Of a stretch of 64,000 bases of DNA, positions 8,876 to 17,790 are shown piece by piece. Source of the DNA: Streptomyces platensis. Lineage in GTDB: Bacteria; Actinomycetota; Actinomycetes; Streptomycetales; Streptomycetaceae. The stretch spans positions 6,944,001-7,008,000 of the forward strand of contig NZ_CP023691.1 of NCBI RefSeq assembly GCF_008704855.1, in the 5' to 3' direction. The notes beneath the pieces are model-generated. The model did no database searches. It saw only the letters and a list, made by a program, of their open reading frames with translations, and was not told where the DNA came from. A program made the translations under genes and the position numbers. The number at the start of each line of letters is the position of its first letter. Within the stretch, counting starts at the first letter, position 1.

Positions 8876-10506
8876 GCCAGCAGCAGGAGCTGTCGTACGC
8901 CTGCGGGACCGCCGACCGGCCGCTGCTCGGCCACACCATCGGCACCGATCTGGCCCGCACCATCGCCCGGTTCGGCGACCGCGAGGCGCTGGTCGAGGTG
9001 GCGAGCGGCCGCCGCTGGACCTACGCCGAACTGGGCCGCGCGGTCGACGAGGTGGCGCTCGGGCTGCTCGCCAAGGGCGTCACCAAGGGCGACCGGGTCG
9101 GCATCTGGGCGCCCAACTGCGCCGAGTGGGTCCTCGTCCAGTTCGCCACCGCCCGGATCGGCGCGATCCTCGTCAATGTCAACCCCGCCTACCGCGTCCA
9201 TGAGTTGGGCTACGTCCTGCGGCAGGCCGGTATCGGCGTCCTGGTGTCCGCGACCCACCACAAGACCAGCGACTACCGCGGGATGATCGAGCAGGTACGC
9301 GCCGAGAGCCCGGCGCTGCGCGAGGTGATCTACCTGGGCGACGACACCTGGGGCGAACTGCTGGCCGCCGGTGCCGGCGTCCCGCCGCAGCGGCTCACCG
9401 CCTGCGAAGCGGAGCTGACCGCCGACGATCCGGTCAACATCCAGTACACCTCGGGCACCACCGGCTTCCCCAAGGGCGCCACCCTCTCCCACCACAACAT
9501 CCTCAACAACGGCTACTGGGTCGGCGAGACCCTCGCCTACACCGAACACGACCGGGTGTGTCTGCCGGTGCCCTTCTACCACTGCTTCGGCATGGTCATG
9601 GGCAACCTCGGCGCCACCTCGCACGGCGCCTGCATCGTCATCCCGGCCCCCGCCTTCGACGCCGCCGCCACCCTCCAGGCCGTGCAGGACGAACGCTGCA
9701 CCTCCCTCTACGGCGTCCCCACCATGTTCATCGCCGAGCTCAACCACCCCGACTTCGCCTCCTACGACCTCAGCTCCCTCCGTACGGGCATCATGGCGGG
9801 CTCCCCGTGCCCCGAGGAGGTGATGAAGCGGGTGGTCGCCGAGATGCATATGACCGAGGTCTCCATCTGCTACGGCATGACCGAGACCTCACCGGTCTCC
9901 ACCCAGACCCGCCGCGACGACGACCTCGCCCACCGCACCGCGACCGTCGGCCGGGTGCTGCCGCACATCGAAGTGAAGGTCGCCGATCCGGCGAGCGGGG
10001 TGACCGTGCCCCGCGGCACCCCCGGCGAACTGCGCACCCGCGGCTACAGCGTGATGCCCGGCTACTGGGCGGAACCCGAGCGCACCGCCGAGGTCATCGA
10101 CCCGGCCCGGTGGATGCACACCGGCGATCTCGCGGTGATGAACGACGACGGCTACGTCCGGATCGTCGGCCGCATCAAGGACATGATCATCAGGGGCGGT
10201 GAGAACGTCTACCCGCGCGAGATCGAGGAGTTCCTCTACTCCCACCCCAAGATCGCCGACGTCCAGGTCGTCGGCGTCCCCGACGAGAAGTACGGCGAGG
10301 AGATCGCCGCCTGCGTCATCCTCCGCGACCCCGAAGACCCGCTCACCCTCGACGAGCTGGCCGCCTATTGCCGATCCCACCTCGCCCACTACAAGGTGCC
10401 CCGCTACCTGGAGATCCTGGACACCTTCCCGATGACCGTCAGCGGCAAGGTCCGCAAGGTGGAGCTGCGCGAGCGGCTGGCGGGGGAGCTGGGGCGGGTA
10501 CGGTGA
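8872..10506 (+). CDS. AMP-dependent acyl-CoA synthetase, FadD/ACSF2-like
   Basis: A 544-residue ANL enzyme of the ACSF2/FadD type for medium to long acyl acids. Motifs: P-loop [18 protein letters not shown] (~residues 188-205), [13 protein letters not shown] (~335-347), [19 protein letters not shown] (~420) with [20 protein letters not shown], and the final [16 protein letters not shown] with the catalytic lysine. The ATG is embedded in the stop of the preceding ligase (ATGA), so the second protein is made by reinitiation in a fixed ratio. Two different CoA ligases in one operon suggests either two steps of one pathway or two chain-length classes; no dehydrogenase or thiolase is adjacent to complete a beta-oxidation set. 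Confidence 0.93.
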   Translation: MSQQQELSYACGTADRPLLGHTIGTDLARTIARFGDREALVEVASGRRWTYAELGRAVDEVALGLLAKGVTKGDRVGIWAPNCAEWVLVQFATARIGAILVNVNPAYRVHELGYVLRQAGIGVLVSATHHKTSDYRGMIEQVRAESPALREVIYLGDDTWGELLAAGAGVPPQRLTACEAELTADDPVNIQYTSGTTGFPKGATLSHHNILNNGYWVGETLAYTEHDRVCLPVPFYHCFGMVMGNLGATSHGACIVIPAPAFDAAATLQAVQDERCTSLYGVPTMFIAELNHPDFASYDLSSLRTGIMAGSPCPEEVMKRVVAEMHMTEVSICYGMTETSPVSTQTRRDDDLAHRTATVGRVLPHIEVKVADPASGVTVPRGTPGELRTRGYSVMPGYWAEPERTAEVIDPARWMHTGDLAVMNDDGYVRIVGRIKDMIIRGGENVYPREIEEFLYSHPKIADVQVVGVPDEKYGEEIAACVILRDPEDPLTLDELAAYCRSHLAHYKVPRYLEILDTFPMTVSGKVRKVELRERLAGELGRVR

Positions 10507-10644
10507 TGACGCTTGGGCACGTACGGATATGAATCCGCGCCCGGCGACCGGGCGAGGGCGGCGCGCCCGTCGGCGAGCGTAAGGGGCCGGGTATCCGCGT
10601 CCCGCCCGGCTCCCCTCCGCCCCGCCGCGCGTGGCCACCCCGCA

Positions 10645-11166
10645 CTACCGACACTCCCCGCTGGCGCGGCGGAGACCTACCCGGGCGGGACGCGTCCACG
10701 GGATCAGCGCCGGGACGCAAGCGCCGTAGGCAGCGTACGAAGCGCCGAACTTCCCAGCCATCAGACCGTCTTCGACCCGCACCCGGCGCAACAGCCACGG
10801 GACGGCAACCGCCAGATAGGCGATCCAGACACCGAAGCCGCACGCCAGCATGCCACCGACGATCAGGCCGAGGAGACCGGTGTAGATGGGGTGGCGAACC
10901 AGCCCGTAGGGACCGTCGGTACGCAGCTCATGCCGCTCCTGCACCAGCGGAACGCTGGCCCACATCACCCCCAGAGTCCAACGGGCCCGCAGCAACAACG
11001 CCGTGGAGGCGACGGCGAGCAGTGCCCCCAGGACCGCGAGCTCGGGCTGCCAGTACTGGAGATGGCGCCAGAACGACGGCGGAGCGCAGCCGACCCGCAC
11101 CCAGAACGCACCCGCGCCCACCATCACCGGAACCCGTCCGGGCAGCGTGCCCGGCAGCCCACGCAC
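10645..11166 (-). CDS. Isoprenylcysteine carboxyl methyltransferase-like membrane protein, N-terminus displaced by frameshift
   Basis: The visible 173 residues carry the ICMT-family ending: RTDGPYGLVRHPIYTGLLG (residues ~82-100; RHP.Y.G is the SAM-binding signature), preceded and followed by membrane segments (LAVLGALLAVASTALLLRA, LLGLIVGGMLACGFGVWIAYLAV). Members are integral membrane methyltransferases using S-adenosylmethionine; most bacterial ones have unknown substrates. The first membrane segment that the family should have is found upstream in another frame (see 11124-11288), so the GTG at 11166 is probably not the original start. One missing base in the stretch around 11185-11195 would join the two. 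This could be a real mutation or a sequencing error. Confidence 0.68.
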   Translation of the reverse strand: MRGLPGTLPGRVPVMVGAGAFWVRVGCAPPSFWRHLQYWQPELAVLGALLAVASTALLLRARWTLGVMWASVPLVQERHELRTDGPYGLVRHPIYTGLLGLIVGGMLACGFGVWIAYLAVAVPWLLRRVRVEDGLMAGKFGASYAAYGACVPALIPWTRPARVGLRRASGECR

Positions 11167-11288
11167 CCACCCGGCCGGCCCCTTCCGCCCTTCGCACCGA
11201 AGTAGACCGCCCCCACGAGCCAGGCCACGAGAAAGACCACGACGCAGACGTCAGTGACGGCAACGGCCGCCGAATGCAGAAAGCCCAT
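11124..11288 (-). pseudogene. Out-of-frame N-terminal piece of the ICMT-like gene
   Basis: From ATG 11288 the frame encodes MGFLHSAAVAVTDVCVVVFL followed by VAWLVGAVYFGAKGG, a clean amino-terminal membrane segment of ICMT-like proteins, then runs into nonsense and stops at 11124. The neighbouring frame, read from about 11190, continues KGPAGWVRGLPGTLPGRVP into the methyltransferase body. One extra base inside the GGC-GGA-AGG run would restore a single protein of about 214 residues (10645-11288). Confidence 0.6.
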
Positions 11289-11518
11289 ACGCCGAGCCTC
11301 CTCCGCGCGCCCACGGGCGCACCACCACCCACGGGTGGAACCACACTCTCCACCCCCCAGGTTTGACGGGCTCCTCAACAACCGGAGCAATGCTCAAGAC
11401 CTGCGGATCGGTGTCGGGGAGACGCACGAAGGGCGTACCTTCCCGAATGATCCCGTGATGGCCATAGAACGCGACAATTACCCGCTACTGGACTTCCTCA
11501 ACACGGAGATGGCCAACC

Positions 11519-12157
11519 GTGCGTGGATCACACCCGCTCCTGACCTTCTTCATGGACGCCGCCGACAATCGCTTCCCGCCGGTCGACGGCCGGGTGACGG
11601 TGCTGCCGCCCCTGCCCGGGGCGCTCGAATGCTCGGTCGCCTTTACCGGACACGCCGTCGTGGCCACCGCCATGACCGAGCAAGCCGTATACGCCCAGGG
11701 CCCAGACGGTTTCGGCGAGTCGCTCTCTGCGGACTTCCTGCGCCACCTCGCCGGGCCCAAGGGCTGGATCGGCGTCACCGACGCCATCCTCACGGTCCGC
11801 GGCACCGGCGGCCGCCCGCGCCTGGCGGAGCTGACCGACGCAGACGACCATCCACGTGTCCGCCATGCCCGGTGGCTGCGGACAAACGTCCAGGTCTACG
11901 GTGACGAACGTGGCCTCATCACCCTGGCCGACGGCCTTGCTGGGCGGCGTGAGCTGAGTATCGAACTCGACCGCACCCAGGACAGCGGCCGAGGGCATGG
12001 GCGGTCGCTCCTCGCCGATGCCCTCTCCCTGCTCCCGGAAGGCGAACCGGTCTTCGCCGCCGTTTCCCCGGGCAACGCCCGCTCCCTGCGCGCCTTCCTC
12101 GCCTGCGGATTCACGCCCGTCGGCAGCGAGGTTCTGCTGCGGCCCGAGCGGAGGTAA
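11519..12157 (+). CDS. GNAT family N-acetyltransferase
   Basis: A 212-residue protein. The C-terminal third is a clear GNAT core: RRELSIELDRTQDSGRGHGR (acetyl-CoA loop; residues ~142-162) followed by SLLADALSLLPEGEPVFAAV and SPGNARSLRAFLACGFTPVGSEVLL, the standard N-A-R-S-L-R-A-F ending. The N-terminal two thirds (LLTFFMDAADNRFPPVDGRV and TVLPPLPGALECSVAFTGHA) are shared only with actinobacterial homologues of unknown function. The GTG at 11519 includes the conserved HPLLTFF segment; the ATG at 11552 would remove it. A short unexplained coding-like stretch lies directly upstream (11460-11511). Substrate unknown. Confidence 0.78.
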   Translation: MRGSHPLLTFFMDAADNRFPPVDGRVTVLPPLPGALECSVAFTGHAVVATAMTEQAVYAQGPDGFGESLSADFLRHLAGPKGWIGVTDAILTVRGTGGRPRLAELTDADDHPRVRHARWLRTNVQVYGDERGLITLADGLAGRRELSIELDRTQDSGRGHGRSLLADALSLLPEGEPVFAAVSPGNARSLRAFLACGFTPVGSEVLLRPERR

Positions 12158-12395
12158 CCGGCCGGCTGCGGGAACCATGCGGCCACCGCGTTACTACGCG
12201 GTGGCCGCACACGGCGTCCGCAAAGCCAACCGGTCCACAGATATTGCCAATTGCTCCGAGTTGCCTGATCCACAATCACCAAAGCGGGTCGGCTCCCGCT
12301 CAGCCTTGGCGGCCGCCGCGGCTGACGCTCGCGCCCGTGCTACGTCCAAGCGGCGCTGTCTGGACTGCGGCGGCACCGGTAGGGAGTAGGATGGA

Positions 12396-12839
12396 ATGAG
12401 CGACGTCATCGGAGGCCCTGAGGGGTCGGGGGTTGAGTCCGTGTACATCGGCGCCATGACCTTGTACCCGGTGCCCGAGTCCGTGGCGCGGGCTCGGCGT
12501 TGGTTCAGAAAGTTCACAGATCCGCATGAGCTGGCCTGCTCGGTGGACGAATGCGTATTGATGATCTCCGAGCTGGTGACCAACGCTGTTCTCTACGGAG
12601 AGGCGGAGGACTCCTGGCGGGTGCGCGTGGAGTGGTGGCGTGTCGGTGAAGCACTGCGGGTAGATGTGCACAATCCCGGGTTTCCCGCGAAGGTCCGCAT
12701 GCGCGAGGCTGCCGCCGATGAAGCGCATGGCAGGGGCCTGCATCTTGTCGATGCGTTGGCTGACTGCTGGAGTGCCGGGCCCAGTCGCTATGGCGGGACG
12801 ATGGTCTCGTTCTCTGTTGACGGAGCTTGGAAGTCCTGA
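12396..12839 (+). CDS. RsbW/anti-sigma-type HATPase protein
   Basis: A 147-residue GHKL ATPase domain protein like the many streptomycete anti-sigma-factor kinases (RsbW, SpoIIAB type). The N-box DECVLMISELVTNAVLYG (residues ~48-65) has the Mg-binding Asn; the G1 region is reduced to VDVHNPG instead of D.G.G; the G2 box is HGRGLHLVDALADCW (~112-126). It would bind ATP and phosphorylate or sequester an anti-sigma-factor antagonist or sigma factor. No sigma factor or STAS antagonist gene is adjacent, so the partner is elsewhere. ATG at 12396 follows GGATGGA; a shorter start at 12459 (MTLYPVPESVARARRWF) is possible and begins at the domain edge. Confidence 0.85.
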   Translation: MSDVIGGPEGSGVESVYIGAMTLYPVPESVARARRWFRKFTDPHELACSVDECVLMISELVTNAVLYGEAEDSWRVRVEWWRVGEALRVDVHNPGFPAKVRMREAAADEAHGRGLHLVDALADCWSAGPSRYGGTMVSFSVDGAWKS

Positions 12840-12882
12840 TGAGCGGAGGCCCCACGGTGCCCGTGCGCGTCGGCGTTGGCTG

Positions 12883-13263
12883 TCAGGGCCGCCGCTCGCC
12901 CGGCCAGTCGAGCAGCAAGCGCTGAGCGCGGGGAAGCGAAGCGACCACGAGGTCGTAGGAGTCCTCGATCATGTCGAGGATGAGTTGGTCGGGGAGGGCG
13001 CCGGTCAGCGAAACGGTGTTCCAGTGGCGCTTGTTGAGGTGGTAGCCGGGGACCACCTCGGGGTGTGTGGCGCGCAGTCGTTCTGCCAGTTCGGGGTCGC
13101 ATTTGAGGCTCACGGTGAGCGGCGCATCCGTGAGGGTCGTGAGTGCGAAGATCTTTCCGCCGACCTTGAAGGTGGACACGTCCGGGTGCCGGGGGAAGGG
13201 GAACTCCTCGACCGCGCCATTGAAGTCCAGGCAGGCGGCCCGCAGAGCATTCGCGTCGATCAT
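12883..13263 (-). CDS. MmcQ/YjbR family protein
   Basis: A 126-residue protein of the MmcQ/YjbR (CyaY-like fold, double-wing DNA-binding) family. The family hallmarks are present: VEEFPFPRHPDVSTFKVGGK followed by IFALTTL, SLKCDPELAERLRATHPEVV, PGYHLNKRHWNTVSLTG and the ending ILDMIEDSYDLVVASLPRAQ. Length matches the family. Structures suggest nucleic-acid binding, but the function of the group is not established. ATG at 13263; the gene lies between two plus-strand genes and has its own promoter region of about 160 bases. Confidence 0.9.
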   Translation of the reverse strand: MIDANALRAACLDFNGAVEEFPFPRHPDVSTFKVGGKIFALTTLTDAPLTVSLKCDPELAERLRATHPEVVPGYHLNKRHWNTVSLTGALPDQLILDMIEDSYDLVVASLPRAQRLLLDWPGERRP

Positions 13264-13451
13264 TCCGCCAGTATGGCCGGTGGGGCTGTCATGGCTGAGG
13301 GGGCGTTCGCAATACCTGCGGCGAGCGGTCTCGGCCTGCGGCCTGTGGGGAACAGTGACCGGAATGGCCGATTGGGCGCGCCAATCGCGCAGGATGTCAA
13401 CTCGCCGGAATACTTTGGCATTTCGTCGTGATCCTTGAGGGGGGACTCATT

Positions 13452-14213
13452 GTGCTGAGTGGAGTTGACGGAGGGCAGGAGCGACGGCGAGGGGCATATG
13501 GCGTCGACGCCCCGTACGCCTTGTTCGGCCTTGCCTGCGGAGCCGTGGGGTCGTCCCTGGCGGTGATCGGCACGCTTTTGGGGCCTGGGATGGGGTGGGC
13601 CTGGGTGCCGTTTCTGTGCGCGCTGGTGATGGCCGTCGCCTTCGTGCTGTACGCGCATGCCACGCGGCGCGGAAAGTTCACGGTGTGGGAGGGGCTGCTG
13701 GACGAGTTGGAGCTGCGGGGCGATGAGCGGCTGCTGGATCTCGGGTGCGGGCGTGGGGCCGTGTTGCTGGCCGGCGCACGGCGGCTTCCGGAGGGCCGGG
13801 CCGTGGGCGTGGACTTGTGGCGTGGGGTTGACCAGTCGGGCAACGCCCGGAGCGTCACCTCGCGCAATGCGGAGGCTGAGGGGGTCCACGACCGGGTGGA
13901 GCTGCACACCGGTGACCTGCGGGACCTGCCCTTCGGTGACGGCGAGTTCGATGTCGTGCTCTCCAGCCTGGCCATCCACAACATCAAGGATGCGGGAGGG
14001 CGGCGCCGGGCCCTCGCCGAGGCGGTACGCGTACTGCGCCCCGGGGGACGGCTGGTGATCGTGGACATCGGGCGCTCCGTGGTCCTTTACCGGGACGTCC
14101 TGGGAGAGCTGCCGGTCAGTGGGCTCGGTGTCCGCTCGCTGGGCTGGCGCATGTGGTGGGGTGGCCCGTGGATGCGGAGCCGCGTGGTCACGGCGTCCGG
14201 GAGGGTCGCCTGA
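13452..14213 (+). CDS. Class I SAM-dependent methyltransferase with N-terminal membrane segments
   Basis: A 253-residue protein. Residues ~20-70 hold two hydrophobic segments (YALFGLACGAVGSSLAVIGT and WAWVPFLCALVMAVAFVLYA). The methyltransferase domain follows: motif I LLDLGCGRGAVLLAGARRL (~95-113), acidic residue VGVDLW, motif DVVLSSLAIHNIKD (~170) and VLRPGGRLVIVDIG (~198). Membrane-tethered enzymes of this type act on lipids or small hydrophobic molecules, but the substrate here is not known. GTG at 13452 is chosen because GAGGGGGG ends eight bases before it; the GTG at 13428 lacks a ribosome site. Confidence 0.85.
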   Translation: MLSGVDGGQERRRGAYGVDAPYALFGLACGAVGSSLAVIGTLLGPGMGWAWVPFLCALVMAVAFVLYAHATRRGKFTVWEGLLDELELRGDERLLDLGCGRGAVLLAGARRLPEGRAVGVDLWRGVDQSGNARSVTSRNAEAEGVHDRVELHTGDLRDLPFGDGEFDVVLSSLAIHNIKDAGGRRRALAEAVRVLRPGGRLVIVDIGRSVVLYRDVLGELPVSGLGVRSLGWRMWWGGPWMRSRVVTASGRVA

Positions 14214-14249
14214 GCGGCGACGTTGCCCGGGGGCGGGCAGTCGCAGCGC

Positions 14250-14798
14250 TCACGTTCCGCTGCCCGCCCCGCCGGCCTCTCGCCTCATGCACACCCTCGG
14301 CCAGTGGTCGAGTCCCAGTGCCGCCTCGTGGGCGCGGATTGCCCGCAGGCCCGGGGTGAGTTCGGTATCGGTGAGGGTCCGGAATCCGAGCCGGGCGTAG
14401 TACGGCGCGTTCCAGGGAACCTCGGCGAAGGTGGTCAGGGTGAGCGGGGCCGGGCCGCCCGCGCGTTCCGCCCGGTCGATCAGCGCCCGGCCGATGCGGC
14501 GGTGGGCGTGCTGCGGGTGGACCGAGACCTGCTCGATGTGGGTGCAGCCGTCGACCGGCTCCCAGAGCAGAAAGCCGAGTGGCTGTCCGGTGGAGTGGGG
14601 GGCCGCCGCCTCGCCTGGTTCCTCGTACGCCACCAGTGCCCGGCCCGCGCGCTGGAACGCCGTCAGCTGTGCGAGGGACGGTGGTTCGGCGTCCGCGATC
14701 GCCGCCATGCCGAGCCCGCGGAATGCCGTACCGGACGCGAGCTCGATGCTGCGCAGGGTGGGCAGCTCGGCGAGGGAGGGGGCATGGATGAGCAGCAC
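14250..14798 (-). CDS. GNAT family N-acetyltransferase
   Basis: A protein of about 182 residues with a full GNAT core: RAGRALVAYEEPGEA, PLGFLLWEPVDGCTHIEQVS, then VHPQHAHRRIGRALIDRAE (acetyl-CoA loop; residues ~108-126) and TTFAEVPWNAPYYARLGFRT, with the conserved N.P.Y..LGF ending. The GTG at 14798 (VLLIHAPSLAELPTLRSIEL) is a tentative start; the frame stays open upstream over a proline-rich stretch without homology. The gene is followed on the minus strand side by the end of the convergent methyltransferase. Substrate unknown. Confidence 0.78.
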   Translation of the reverse strand: MLLIHAPSLAELPTLRSIELASGTAFRGLGMAAIADAEPPSLAQLTAFQRAGRALVAYEEPGEAAAPHSTGQPLGFLLWEPVDGCTHIEQVSVHPQHAHRRIGRALIDRAERAGGPAPLTLTTFAEVPWNAPYYARLGFRTLTDTELTPGLRAIRAHEAALGLDHWPRVCMRREAGGAGSGT

Positions 14799-14998
14799 GG
14801 GGTCAGTGTCGCCGGTCCGGGCGGGGGAGGCGAGCGAATTTCCGTACTGCTTGCTGTGAGCCGCCCAGTCATCGGTCCCAGCCGCCCAGCCGCCTCGGTC
14901 CTTGCCTGCCCAACTGCCCAGCCGTCGGCCCTCACCTGTCCGGCCGCTCAGTCGGCGGTGGTGAGTCCCGGGCCACCCGGCGCCACCGCGCGACAGCA

Positions 14999-15784
14999 TC
15001 ACCGCCCCGCCGCCCCGTACTTGATCAGTTCGTCGGCCGGGTCGTTGACCGGCTGCGGGGTGCCGGTGAGGTCCATGACGAACAGCGGGATGTGCAGGTC
15101 GTCGGCGCGGGAGCGGGCGTCGCGGGCATAGCCGGCGAGGGAGAAGAAGACCGCGATGGCCGAGGCGTTGAGGCCGTTGAGCCAGACGCATTCGATCTCG
15201 CGCAGCTGGGTGGCGCGGGTGGTCGGGTCGACCTGGGCGACCACGCCCGTACCGCGGAGGTCCACGCCGGAGGCGGTGCGCTCCTGGGTCCGGGCGGCAT
15301 CGGCGTAACCCAGCCACTTCAGATACTGCTGGGCGGCGGTGACACAGTCGCGGGCCGTGCGGATGGTGACCGGGCGGAACGCCGGGCGCAGGGCGGGGCG
15401 CGGCGTCCCGGAAGCGGAAGCAGAAGGGGGAGAGGGGGCAGCAGCGGGATCAGGAGCGGGGGCCGGTCCGCGCCTCGGTGGCGGTGGGCCGGGGGAGGGG
15501 AAATTCGGCGGTGGTGGGACCGGCGCGGGGACGACCGGGACCCGGACGACCGTGCCGCAGGCGCAGCCGGACTCCGGGGCCGGCCACTCGTCCTGTCGGC
15601 CGCAGACCTCGCAGCGCACCTCCACCCAGGAGGCCTGCCAGGTGCGGTGGAGTATCTCGACGGGAATCCCGCCGCGCAGTACGGGCATGGTGAGCGGGGC
15701 CCCGCAGGCGCACGGGAAGGTGGGCGGGGTGAAGGCGTTCTCGCGGCGGCACGTGGGGCACCGCACCGGCACGCTGTCGGCCAT
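14999..15784 (-). CDS. Zinc-ribbon protein with Mrr-like restriction endonuclease fold domain
   Basis: A 261-residue three-part protein. Residues 1-80 hold two zinc-ribbon-like units (CPTCRRENAF..CACG and CEVCGRQDEW..CACG). Residues ~80-140 are a proline/alanine linker. The C-terminal domain (~145-261) resembles the Mrr_cat PD-(D/E)XK fold: RDCVTAAQQYLKWLGYADAA, GVDLRGTGVVAQVDPTTRAT, then a helix and AIAVFFSLAGYARDARSRAD. In active Mrr-like nucleases the motif is D..(E/Q)xK; here the lysine position of QVK reads QVD, so catalysis may be lost. ATG at 15784 gives the first zinc ribbon. Role unknown; a nucleic-acid-binding regulator or inactive nuclease are both possible. Confidence 0.72.
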   Translation of the reverse strand: MADSVPVRCPTCRRENAFTPPTFPCACGAPLTMPVLRGGIPVEILHRTWQASWVEVRCEVCGRQDEWPAPESGCACGTVVRVPVVPAPVPPPPNFPSPGPPPPRRGPAPAPDPAAAPSPPSASASGTPRPALRPAFRPVTIRTARDCVTAAQQYLKWLGYADAARTQERTASGVDLRGTGVVAQVDPTTRATQLREIECVWLNGLNASAIAVFFSLAGYARDARSRADDLHIPLFVMDLTGTPQPVNDPADELIKYGAAGR

Positions 15785-16246
15785 GGTCGGCTCCTGGCAG
15801 GTCGGGCGGCAGACAGGTCGGATCTGCTGCTGCCCCCCATGGTCCCTCCAAAGCCGGGTGCCGGGGGCCGAATTGCGGCGGTGAGTGCGGAGTGGGGGAG
15901 AACGCCGGGGAGTCAGGGCGCACGGAGGGAGCGCGGCGCGGCGTGCATGGCTCGCCGCCGCGCGACAGGGCCCGGCGTCCGTGACCGTACGGAGGCCGGG
16001 CCCTGTGGTGGTTTCCGTCCGGCAGCGCGGGCCATCGGGCGCGACGGGACATCGCACCGCCGGACGGAGTCCGGGGGTGGAGGAGGCGGGCTCCGCGGCG
16101 GGGGAGCGGGCTCGCCCTTCCTGTCGGGCGAGCGCTGCCACCGCACTGCGTGCTCCCGTATGCCGCGGAGCTCGCTCCCCTTCTCCGTACCGGCGACCAC
16201 CCCTCAACGGGCCGCTGGTACGGATGCACGAGGAACTGACCTCCCG
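15785..16246. other. Gene-free stretch between the Mrr-like gene and catalase
   Basis: No credible coding frame was seen on either strand. It contains the 15965-16006 hairpin and, at its right edge, a small hairpin formed by ACTGAC/GTCAGT (around 16236-16252) overlapping the catalase stop. The promoter of the Mrr-like gene must lie near 15785-15880; no clear -10/-35 pair was found. Confidence 0.5.
15965..16006 (-). terminator. Strong hairpin downstream of catalase
   Basis: ACAGGGCCCGGC (15965-15976) pairs with GCCGGGCCCTGT (15995-16006); inside it TCCGT (15978-15982) pairs with ACGGA (15989-15993) around a 6-nt loop. It lies about 240 bases past the catalase stop in the direction of transcription. 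Confidence 0.6.
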
Positions 16247-17719
16247 TCAGTCCTCGCGCAGCTCGTTGACCCTGGCCTCGACGCGCTTGCCGTAGTCCGG
16301 GTCGGCGGCGTGGAAGTGGGCGAGGTTCTTCTCGATCACATCGTCGCGGCTGACCTGGGAGAGACCGCCGGCGATGTTGTCCACCAGGCGCTTCTTCTCG
16401 TCCTCCGACATCAGCCGGTAGAGCTCACCGGCCTGGAAGAAGTCGTCGTCCTTGGTGTGCGCGGGCGCCTCGTGGGTGCCGACGTGGCCGGCGACGGCGA
16501 GCGGGGCGGAGAGCGGCCGGCCGGTCTGCACCGGCCCGCTGTAGGAGTTGGGCTCGTAGTTCTTGGCGTACCGGTCGTAGCCGTTGGTCGCCATGAGGCC
16601 GTCCCGGCCGTAGTTGGCGGCCTCGGTCGCCTTGGGGGCGTTCACCGGCAGCTGGGTGTGGTTGACGCCCAGGCGGTAGCGGTGGGCGTCGGCGTAGGCG
16701 AACAGTCGGCCCTGGAGCATCTTGTCCGGGGACGGGCCGATGCCCGGCACGAAGTTGTTCGGGGAGAACGCGGACTGCTCGACCTCGGCGAAGACGTTGT
16801 CGGGGTTGCGGTCCAGGACCAGGCGGCCCACGCGCTGAAGCGGGTAGTCGCTGTGCGGCCACACCTTGGTCAGGTCGAACGGGTTGAAGCGGTAGTCGGC
16901 CGCCTCGGCCGCCGGCATGATCTGCACATACAGCGTCCAGGAGGGGTACACGCCGCGCTCGATGGACTGGAGCAGATCGGTCTGGTGGCTGTTGGGGTCG
17001 GTGCCGGACAGCTCGGCGCCCTGTTCGGCGTCCAGGCAGCGGATGCCCTGGTTGGTCTTGAAGTGGTACTTGACGAAGAAGGCCTCACCCTCGGCGTTCG
17101 TCCACTGGTAGGTGTGCGAGCCGTAGCCGTTCATGTGGCGGTAGGAGGCCGGGATGCCGCGGTCGCCCATGAGCCAGGTGATCTGGTGGGTCGCCTCGGG
17201 GGAGTGCGCCCAGAAGTCCCAGACGTTGTCCGGCTCCTGCTTGCCCGTGAAGGGGTCGCGCTTCTGGGAGTGGATGAAGTCGGGGAACTTGATCGGGTCC
17301 TTGATGAAGAATACCGGGGTGTTGTTGCCGACGAGGTCGTAGTTGCCCTCCTCGGTGTAGAACTTCAGGGCGAAGCCGCGCGGGTCACGGGCCGCGTCCG
17401 GGCCGCCGAGGCTGTCGGCGACGGTCGAGAAGCGGATGAACGTCTCGGTCCGCTTGCCGACGGTGTCGAGGAAGCCGGCGTGGGTGAAGCCGGTGACGTC
17501 GTCGGTCACCTCGAAGTAGCCGTACGCCCCGGAGCCACGGGCGTGCACCACACGCTCCGGGATGCGCTCGCGGTTGAAGCGGGCGAGCTTCTCCAGCAGA
17601 TGCTGGTCCTGGAGGACGATCGGGCCGCCGACGCCGGCGGTGGCGGAGTTCTGGTTGTCGGCGACGGGGGCGCCAGCCTCCGTAGTGAGAAAGCGCGCCG
17701 TCAGCGTGGGCTTCGACAT
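16247..17719 (-). CDS. Monofunctional haem catalase
   Basis: A 490-residue small-subunit (clade 3) catalase converting 2 H2O2 to O2 and water. The active-site His is near residue 59 ([17 protein letters not shown]), the catalytic Asn is in [15 protein letters not shown] (~132), and the haem-ligand Tyr is in the [14 protein letters not shown] motif (~342). Start ATG 17719 ([11 protein letters not shown]) follows GGAAGGTCACC. The gene lies downstream of glxR and hyi on the same strand but has its own control region, with a 9-bp inverted repeat at 17761-17785 and a purine-regulon-type palindrome at 17791-17807. Uricase in the same region makes peroxide, so a role in urate breakdown is a reasonable inference beside a general antioxidant one. 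Confidence 0.96.
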   Translation of the reverse strand: MSKPTLTARFLTTEAGAPVADNQNSATAGVGGPIVLQDQHLLEKLARFNRERIPERVVHARGSGAYGYFEVTDDVTGFTHAGFLDTVGKRTETFIRFSTVADSLGGPDAARDPRGFALKFYTEEGNYDLVGNNTPVFFIKDPIKFPDFIHSQKRDPFTGKQEPDNVWDFWAHSPEATHQITWLMGDRGIPASYRHMNGYGSHTYQWTNAEGEAFFVKYHFKTNQGIRCLDAEQGAELSGTDPNSHQTDLLQSIERGVYPSWTLYVQIMPAAEAADYRFNPFDLTKVWPHSDYPLQRVGRLVLDRNPDNVFAEVEQSAFSPNNFVPGIGPSPDKMLQGRLFAYADAHRYRLGVNHTQLPVNAPKATEAANYGRDGLMATNGYDRYAKNYEPNSYSGPVQTGRPLSAPLAVAGHVGTHEAPAHTKDDDFFQAGELYRLMSEDEKKRLVDNIAGGLSQVSRDDVIEKNLAHFHAADPDYGKRVEARVNELRED

Positions 17720-17760
17720 GGTGACCTTCCGTACGAGAGCGCGGAGTTTGGCTTCCGCAT

Positions 17761-17785
17761 GTCGGAGCGTAAGAAGCGCTCCGAC
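17761..17785 (-). promoter_or_regulatory. 9-bp inverted repeat in the catalase leader
   Basis: GTCGGAGCG (17761-17769) and CGCTCCGAC (17777-17785) are perfectly complementary around TAAGAAG. It lies 42 bases upstream of the catalase ATG, between the start codon and the 17791 palindrome. Either an operator (for example of a Fur-type catalase regulator) or a hairpin in the leader mRNA. Confidence 0.5.
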
Positions 17786-17790
17786 CAAAC

